The notes below the pieces were generated by a model, which saw only the letters and a list, made by a program, of their open reading frames with translations, did not search any database and was not told the DNA's origin. Shown here one piece after another: positions 53,201 through 62,000 of a DNA stretch of 64,000 nt (position 1 is the first letter of the stretch; every line of letters begins with the position of its first letter). The DNA comes from Pteria penguin (taxonomy: Eukaryota; Mollusca; Bivalvia; Pterioida; Pteriidae), in NCBI GenBank assembly GCA_035048485.1, contig CM068587.1:32969001-33033000 (forward strand), in the 5' to 3' direction. The position numbers were made by a program, and so were the translations under genes.

Positions 53201-56200
53201 ATATTTATATGACATTTTGTCGATTAAAAACCCTGTATTTAAAGATGATCTCGACATAATATATCCAACGGAACTCGAGATAAAAGACAACTGAGAGCGT
53301 ATCTTTTGTTTCATACTTCGATATACTCCTATCAGTAAGAGATTATGGTTCCTTAGGTATCTCTCTTTCTGACAAACGTGATGATTTCAATTTTATTACT
53401 ACCAAATGCACTTTCATGAGTAACAACATACTTTCCTCTCCCGCATATGGTGTCTTCATTTCACAGTTTATACGCTATGCCAGGACATGTTTTAGATATG
53501 AAGATTTCGTCCTGAGATCGAGACTCTTGCTACGAAACTACTCTCACCGAGTCATTGAGGAAGTTCTATGATCGATACAGGGATCTGGTGCAAATTGAGA
53601 TCTCCATTTCAAGAATTTTCAATATATTTTTTATCATACCAACTCATTATCTTTAACATTTTGACTATATTTGATTTGACATTATATGTATACATACAGA
53701 TATTTGTTCACATGTATCTCCAACACCGGAATTTCATTTCAACAGCATCGGGTCTTACCTCAATTTAATTGGGTTCTCATTTGTCTCAATATGCTATTGT
53801 ACACGATATTGTCCTTTTGTTTCATGGACTTCAGGATGAGCTCAACCCTACGGTACTTCTTCGTTGTTTACTTAAAACCTATTCAGTCACTAAATTTAAA
53901 GTGGGAATGTGATACTTAAGACACATCTCCTCTAAATACGAGTTCAATCAATGTAGACAAGAAGAATGTATTTTTCAGATATTTGCTTAATACAGGTGTT
54001 ACTGTATCAAGATAATCTGTCGAGATCATCACCGTCACATACACGGATGTTTTACCAATCGCCTACTTGTAGATTACTATTTGGAATCCATTAAAAATTC
54101 TTCACAACTCGCAGACACTCGCAAGAATCCGTAAATGTCTGGTAAAATATCTGCTTCACGAATTGTTTTTCGAATAGTTAGCTTACGATTGTTTACGGGT
54201 TACTACAAGTGCTAAAGTGATGTTGATTATTTCATTCACGTAGTGGTATACGTTATAACAAGCACTTATCATGTCGTTACGTGTACTTTACGTATACAAA
54301 CGTATACTTTACAATTTAGGAAAGGTATAAAAGCTGCAAAATCGATAGTTCTATCAGTCGTTATCAAAAATTCACAGGAAATGGTAATACTGCCCGAAGA
54401 GATTTATTCTGCGCCACAACCTACCAGCTGGAAGCCTCTTTTACCTGTGCCGAGGAATATCTCTTTACTGCTGGCGTTTTCCTTTCTCCTCTGGACTAGT
54501 GAAAGAAAAAAGAGGAGTTACTGGCTCAGTTATGTGGCAGAAGTCACCATAGAGCTATACAATAAATGAATATAAATAATATACTAGAACATATATCACA
54601 TTACAAAAATATTTGATTGTAGTGCAATTACGATACCGACTTAGGACGGTCATTTAATTTGACAAAAGCCAAACAAATGGTGTGGTTAACCGGTTTACGG
54701 GCCCACCTTCCCACTCACCGTAACAGCAGAACAATCAAAGGACGTACATTTAAAAATTTATAAATAATCCTCCATGTAAAGAACAAGGGTCAACAGGTAT
54801 CGCATATTGAGAGGTCATAAAAATATAAACACGTAAGGTATTGTAAAATACATAATGGTATAAAAATATATGCGACATCAACATGATAAACCGTGCTCTG
54901 CCAGTCTGAAAGCGAGCTAAGACCCTAGATCTGTAGAAGTCCCGACTAACAGTCAGAGGGGATGAGGTTCAGGACCATGTCTCCTCTGAAAGAGGTTTGG
55001 ACAAGGCCCGTCATATAGTCCCCACCGCCCTGTTAGTCAGCGTGCAACGTTCAAGTAAAAGTCTGCATAAAGCTGTAGAGGGGCCAAATACAAGACCTAT
55101 AGTCTTTTTGATGATCTCAATATCATATTGTCTATTTATAAGACGTTTGATTAATTTATTACATGATAAAATAACGTTATCAGAGCTTTTTACTTTCCTT
55201 AGTTTATATACGAGATCACCGTAAAAATAAGGATGGGAAATTCCATTGGATACACACTGTTGAAAAGAAATATTTCCAAATTAAGATAGATGTTCCGAAT
55301 AAGATCTGAAGAATTTGCCGAATGTTTTTCTTAGCTTGTGATATCTGTAACCCTGAGTTAAAAGTTTAGAAGTAATTTGTAAATTTCGTTTATGAAAGTC
55401 CAAAACATCGGTGCAGCCTCTGACAAATCGAACTAATTGAGATATATAGATACCATATGATGGGAGTCGAGGGACATCGCCATCCAAGTAAGGGAAATTT
55501 ACAATAGGAAATCCAAAATCCTCACGTTTATCATAAATATTAGTATATATTAGGTGGTTGATAATTTTGATGTTTAAATCTAAGAAAGGTGTAGATTTAT
55601 CTCAAGTATTAGCTTTATTCAATGTGAGCTCTGGTGGATAAATTTTTGATATAAATTGTTCGAATTCAGGGTTGTCGATAACCAAAATGTCATCCAGATA
55701 TCTGCAAGTATTATTGAATTTGTCAATGAGGTCAAAACGTTTTGATTTTTGAAGAGAAACCATAAAATCCCTCTCATAACAATAAAGAAATAAATCTGCT
55801 ATCAGAGGCGCACAGTTAGTACTCATAGGAATCCCAACTATTTGTTGATATATCTTGCCATCAAATTGCACAAAAATATTATTCATGAGAAAATCCAGTG
55901 CTTTACATAATTCCTTGCAAGTCCAGTATTTATATGAAGTATATTGTTTGTTGGAAAAGAATCCGGAGTTATTGGAAGTACATATGTAAGTTTTAGATTC
56001 TCTGTGAAAACACCATTGTATAAGAGACAGCAACTTGCTTTTAGTCAAATCATGAGGCAGAGATGTATAAAGTGTAGAAAAATCAAATGTAGAAATTTGA
56101 GTCGCTTTGAAATTTAGTGAAAGAAGTTTGTCTATAACTTCATGAGAATTTTTAATCGACCAAAAGTAATTGATATTACTATTATGAAATGCGACATCAC

Positions 56201-58993
56201 AATATTTGATAATATGATCTTTTATAGCAGTTAGAGCAGACGTAATATGCTTCGATAGTACCGTAGTAGAGCAGTGGCTAGAATTAGATATGAAACGTGA
56301 TTTATATGGACTTTTATGTAGTTTTGGGAGCCAATATATGGTTGGTAGATCAGATTTATCAGTTTTAATTTTGAAGTCGGACATGGTCAAGAGGTGATCG
56401 TGCAAGGTGCTGTCTTTTGAGGTAGGGCTTTCCACATATGTATGAGTGGAGTTTAATTCGTTTTTAAGTACTTCAATATAATATAGTTTTCAAACAACTA
56501 TTATGTTATTACCTGCTTTATCAGCAGGAACAAAGACATATTTAGCATGTAAGTCAGCTATCTTCTTTTTAATAGAATTTGCCGTCAATGTATTAGGCTG
56601 TTGAAATAAATCCGGATTTTCCGTAAAGTTCTTAATACGGATATCGACAATTCTTAAAATCTCGTATTTCCAATCATTAAGAGCATGAACCTTTACTTGT
56701 TCTTTTTTACACCAATGTTTACAATATGTAGTTAAAGCATCTTCTATAACGTCACGGCATTTATTGAAATCTATCCTGGACGGTAACCTATATTTAGGTC
56801 CTTTTCCAAAAAGGGTGTGCAATTTCTTGTCTTGAAAAGATCAATTGCAGAAATCGTTTATATTACTGCAATCTGTTTCTCTCATATGATATCTTATCTC
56901 ACTGGATGTTAGTTGTGGAAGAGTGATACATAGTGAATGGCATACTACTTTGCATAAAACATAAGTAGAGGTTAATATCCATAATTATTCTTTACAAAAA
57001 CTTTGATAAATAGTAACATTTCGTAATATACCTGTAATAATTCATAAATACTCGTACCGTGATACATCGAAAAACATCGTAGAACTTTGCCAAAATACAT
57101 CGTAATAAATCGTACGTGGCTTGTAATTACTCGTAAAAACCCTCAAATCGCTCATAAGAGAAACTAAATAAAGAATCCGTGTACTTTTTGTATTTGTGGC
57201 ATATGTAAGGATCCGTAAGAAATATCCATGTATGTGAATATAGCATAAAAAACACTAATCGTTTTGTATAATGTTTTATTGTTATCATCTTACAGGAAGT
57301 AATTTCCACACCTCTTCTTCACTACCAACATTATGAACCAACGGTCTGTATACGCGCTGTTTGTAAATCAGGTACAATGGATACTGTTTGTCAGAAAGCT
57401 TCTTCGCAAACACACCCAAACTACTTCAACAAATACATTGTTTATGAAATGGATGCTGACTCGGTCATCTCGTTGGAAATTGAAAAATTGGTCTCTGTTT
57501 CGTATATTGGATATAAACTGAGGGACATACATCGTAACGAACTCAATTTTGTTAAACTGAACACAAAAATAGTTGGAGTGATTCTAAATGCCCACGAACG
57601 AGACTTTAATTGGTATATCATGAAAACACCAAATGTACCCTCGATAACGTGTAACGATGATCCAGATTGTGTACAGATGGTAAACAGTACAGGAGGAATA
57701 GGACATTTTATACAATTTACATTAGAACCACAAATAAAATATTATGTCTGTGCATTTTCAAATAGAACTGTGCAGACAAGAGAACGTTATTCAAAAGATT
57801 TGGAAGAGATAAAATCGTGCGGAAACGGTTTCAGTTTAGACATCAATCCACCAATAGCTGGTAGTGTGGAAATAGAAACGAATTTGTTTGGATTTCTTAC
57901 CGATTCCAATTTTATAGCTGTAAAATGGGAAGATTTCCAAGACAGTGAATCAGGCATTGCAGGATATGATTTGTCTATAGGTAAAATTTGTTTTAAATAC
58001 TTACTTTAAAAGGTATAGATTTAACATCCTCGCATAGCAGGTTATCTATATCTTTTCGGGCAGGCTTGGTGAAGTGTTTAAGCGTTTGGTTTGTGGTACC
58101 GACGATCCGGATTGTGCCACTATGTTTAAGAGGTTGGTTACCTCCTGCTTCCATGTTGCGATATAACTGAAAATTTGTTGAAAGCGACGTAAAACACCAA
58201 TCAACCAACCAAGTAATCTATATCTTTTCGTAGTTGTGCTGTAGCATTTTCCTTTTGCATGCACAATGGGCAATTAGTACGTTAATATAAATACATTAAT
58301 CGTTAGGAATAAAGAAGTGTTTGTAACCACATTATTGCATACTAATGTTTACATTATTATAAATCAGATCATCAGTTTCGGTTTTCATTGTTGTAATGTG
58401 GTAGCAATAAAATGATAAAATGATAAAATTCAAATTCATAATTTATGAAATATTTATGGTTACTCGTCACTCTACCCCAGTTACCATGTAATTGTATAAT
58501 GCATCCATTGTAGGAACCAGTCCAGGGGGCCAAGACGTAGTATCATCCTTCAGTATCGGACGGAGGACGTCAGTGATTCTCCGTGACGTGATCTTGACCA
58601 ATGGTGTCCAATATTTTGCATCAGTTAAGGGTACAGTTTTATGCTGATAAGGAGAAGCAATTAACTGCTTTGAGTACAGTTTCACTTGATCATAGATTCT
58701 CTGACCATAAACCCACCCCTAAGATTAACGCTGTATGAATTTTCTTAACTTGGGTTACGTATCAATTCCTTTCCAATATCAGATCTATAACATTAACACG
58801 CAGGAACCACACAATAGGAATTTCGTTGGAACATCGAATAAATGTATGTATTTAAAATATCAAATACATCAAACAAATCTCAAATACACGATCAGAACCG
58901 GTTGAACTGCTTTCCCTCTATGATGTCGGAAATCCTAAATATATACGAAAGAATTTGCTGAGATCAAAGTCCAAACAATTCCGATATATATAA

Positions 58994-59073
<80 letters not shown>

Positions 59074-62000
59074 GTTTATGGTCTGAGATCTCTGGATTCC
59101 AGATTTGGCACACCTTCTTGATACACTACACTAGGATTTCGACTTGTGCAACTGTGGGCCGTTTCACAAAGAATCATAAGCACGATATTTTACGTACGTA
59201 CAAAAAATCCCTTAAGACTTAAGAAATTTTTTGTACTTACGTAAAATATCGTACGTATTATTCTTTGTGAAACGGCCCACAGGTCCTCTGTTTTCAGTGG
59301 CAATTATATTCCGCTCCTAGAACTGGGTCTCTCTTAAAAATCATCATGGGTAAAACTTGTCATAGTCCTTATAATTATTTTGTAATATCGAATAAGATAA
59401 GTACAAGTATTATTTTTACAATAAATTTGATCAAGATATTCATAAAATGCGTTATAAAACACTTTCGTTATGGAGGTACGGTAAACCACACAGGAGATAC
59501 CTACTCTGTCTGACCACCTGGTGTCTCCCCATATTTCTGGTATACGTATTTTGGAGTATATTTCACTAAAAATACGCATTTTTCCTTTTAATCCTAAGTT
59601 GATGCCTCAACTGCATTACAACTGTACTTTCTTTTCTTTCTTTCTTTTACCATTTTTTCTTTTATTATTATTCTTTTTTTATATTATTATTTTTTGTTTG
59701 TTTGGTTTATTTTGTTTTCTTTTTTTTTGGGGGGGGGGGGGGTGTCTTTCTATGTCTTTATTATTTGCTTTTTGTCTGTGATGTTTCTATGTTTTCTTCT
59801 ATGGATTACTAAAAAATAAGGAATAAATTCAACTGTTTCATTCTAGGTTACGATAATGTTGGTCATGTGATTATTGGAACGTCGGAAGGAGTTCTGCTCG
59901 ATATAACACCTCCCTCTGCAGGAGTAGTTATGGTGGGAAGCGGAACAAGTGTTATTTCCCCTGTAGGTCTTATTATAATGTGGACTGAATTTGCTGACAA
60001 TGAAAGTGGAATAAAAAGTTTCAGAGTATCCATTGCAGCAAACTCTGATGGCACTCATCCTTGCATTACCCATTATAACCTTTTAGGGCAATTTCTCCTA
60101 ATAGAAGACGCAGAGCTCAGAGATGGTCATATATACTTTGCAACAGTTATAGTAAGTAAATCGAAAATAACCGCAATGTAAAAACTATTTGTTAAACATA
60201 CATAAAACAGCTGAACAGGAGAAACTCCTAAGAATATAAACTTGCCAATTACACTTTCTACCGATACAAACATGTTATCATTTCAAAGGTGTCCAGGGTG
60301 AATGAGAAATATTATAATAACTTAATTCCTTAAGCCCCTAATACACTGTAACCCCTTTGGTCTACATAGCCAGAACTCTTCAGTTGACCCTTAACGCTCA
60401 AACTAAGATCTTTAAAGCCCCTGTCAAACTTTCAACAATTATTACCCGTTACATTTCGCCACCACTTTTCAGGTGTCGTGGATAGCATTTAACATCTCGA
60501 AAAGGTGTCTTCTCATATCGCAACCACCTGGTGGTAATGATAACTTAAAGCACGTAAAAACTCTCGTGCAATTATGTTTATATATGCGTGTGTCGTACAC
60601 ATCGAATTACATGGAGACAGATGTCAATCAGAACTCGAACACGTGATTTGGATTTGTTTGCGCGGTCTTTATGCGCAATTTTTCGGTGTACGCTCATGAT
60701 AAATTCGTGCATACATGTTACAGCAAACCTTAACACTCAAAAAGATGTTTACGATTGGTTGTTGAGAAAGTATTGCACACAGATAGTAAAATTATTCAGA
60801 CTCGTGCCAAAAATTAGATCATTGTACTGTTTGTATATCAATGTGAACGGGAACTCAAGCAAAGTCATTAGAAATCACAGACAAGTCGAGTTTTCGGCGA
60901 AATATAACTTATAGTAACTCGTAGCTGCAACCTTTGACACTGTGACGGGGACTTTAAATCAAGCTAATTAAACATATTTTTGTAAATAACATTGATGTTC
61001 ACACTTTAACAAAATATTTTTTCCTATTCAAGGCAACCAATCATGCAGGACTTGAGAAGAAAGCGGTCTCTGATTACTTTATATTTGACGGATCTCCTCC
61101 AGAGCCAGGACGTGTAAGGGACGGATCAGCAAACTTGCAGGTGCATTATAATTTGTATGTATATACTGAAACGAAAAAAAAAAAACGCAACTTGGAAAAT
61201 TGTTATTAATTTTGTATTAAATATACATAGCTGTATGAAAATCGGGGAAATAAAAGTGCACCCTGCCTATCATCCTATCCAATGTTAAAAATCAACCAGG
61301 TGTGACGAGAAACCTATGCACATCCGGCGCGGTAAAAACATTAAAACCCGTGCCTGTACAAACACGTGCGTTCTTTTTTCATACAAACCAGTATCAATTT
61401 ATCAATAACATCGGGACACATCATCGCCAATACTTTTGCAAACAATAATTCCTTTTACAATTATGCCATGGTTATCACAGGTTGATAGAGGACGTGCTAT
61501 CGCGATGCTGATGGCAGGGAGCACGCAACTTCACGTCGCTCAACACTTTAGAGTTCACAAATCGACTATTAGTCGATTAGTTTCACGTCTTAACGCCACA
61601 GGAAGAGTCGATGACCGGCCGAGATCAGGACGTCCACGTGTAACGTCGCGACGTCAAGACCGGGTTGTTAGGCTGGCACACCTGCGTAACAGGAGGTTAA
61701 CGGCTGCTGAAACGGCAAGGAATACGATTGGTATTCATAACCATCGGATTCATCCCCAAACAGTGATCAACAGATTGCGTGAGGCTAATTTGCGTGCAAG
61801 GCGACAGTACGTTGGTTTACCACTAACACCGCAACGTCGAGCACGTCGTATGCAATGGTTGACGGCACATATGCCCAGACGTTTTCCTATGAGACGTTGG
61901 AGGTCCATGCTCTTCACCGATGAATCTCGATTCACGTTATTTCGATCAGATGGCCGTCAACGTGTGTACCGGCGTCGAGGCGAACGTTTTGCTGACGCCT

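Noticed and set aside
60588..60914. 108-codon open frame in intron 10
   Set aside because: Basic, without motif, splice signals or repeats to support it.
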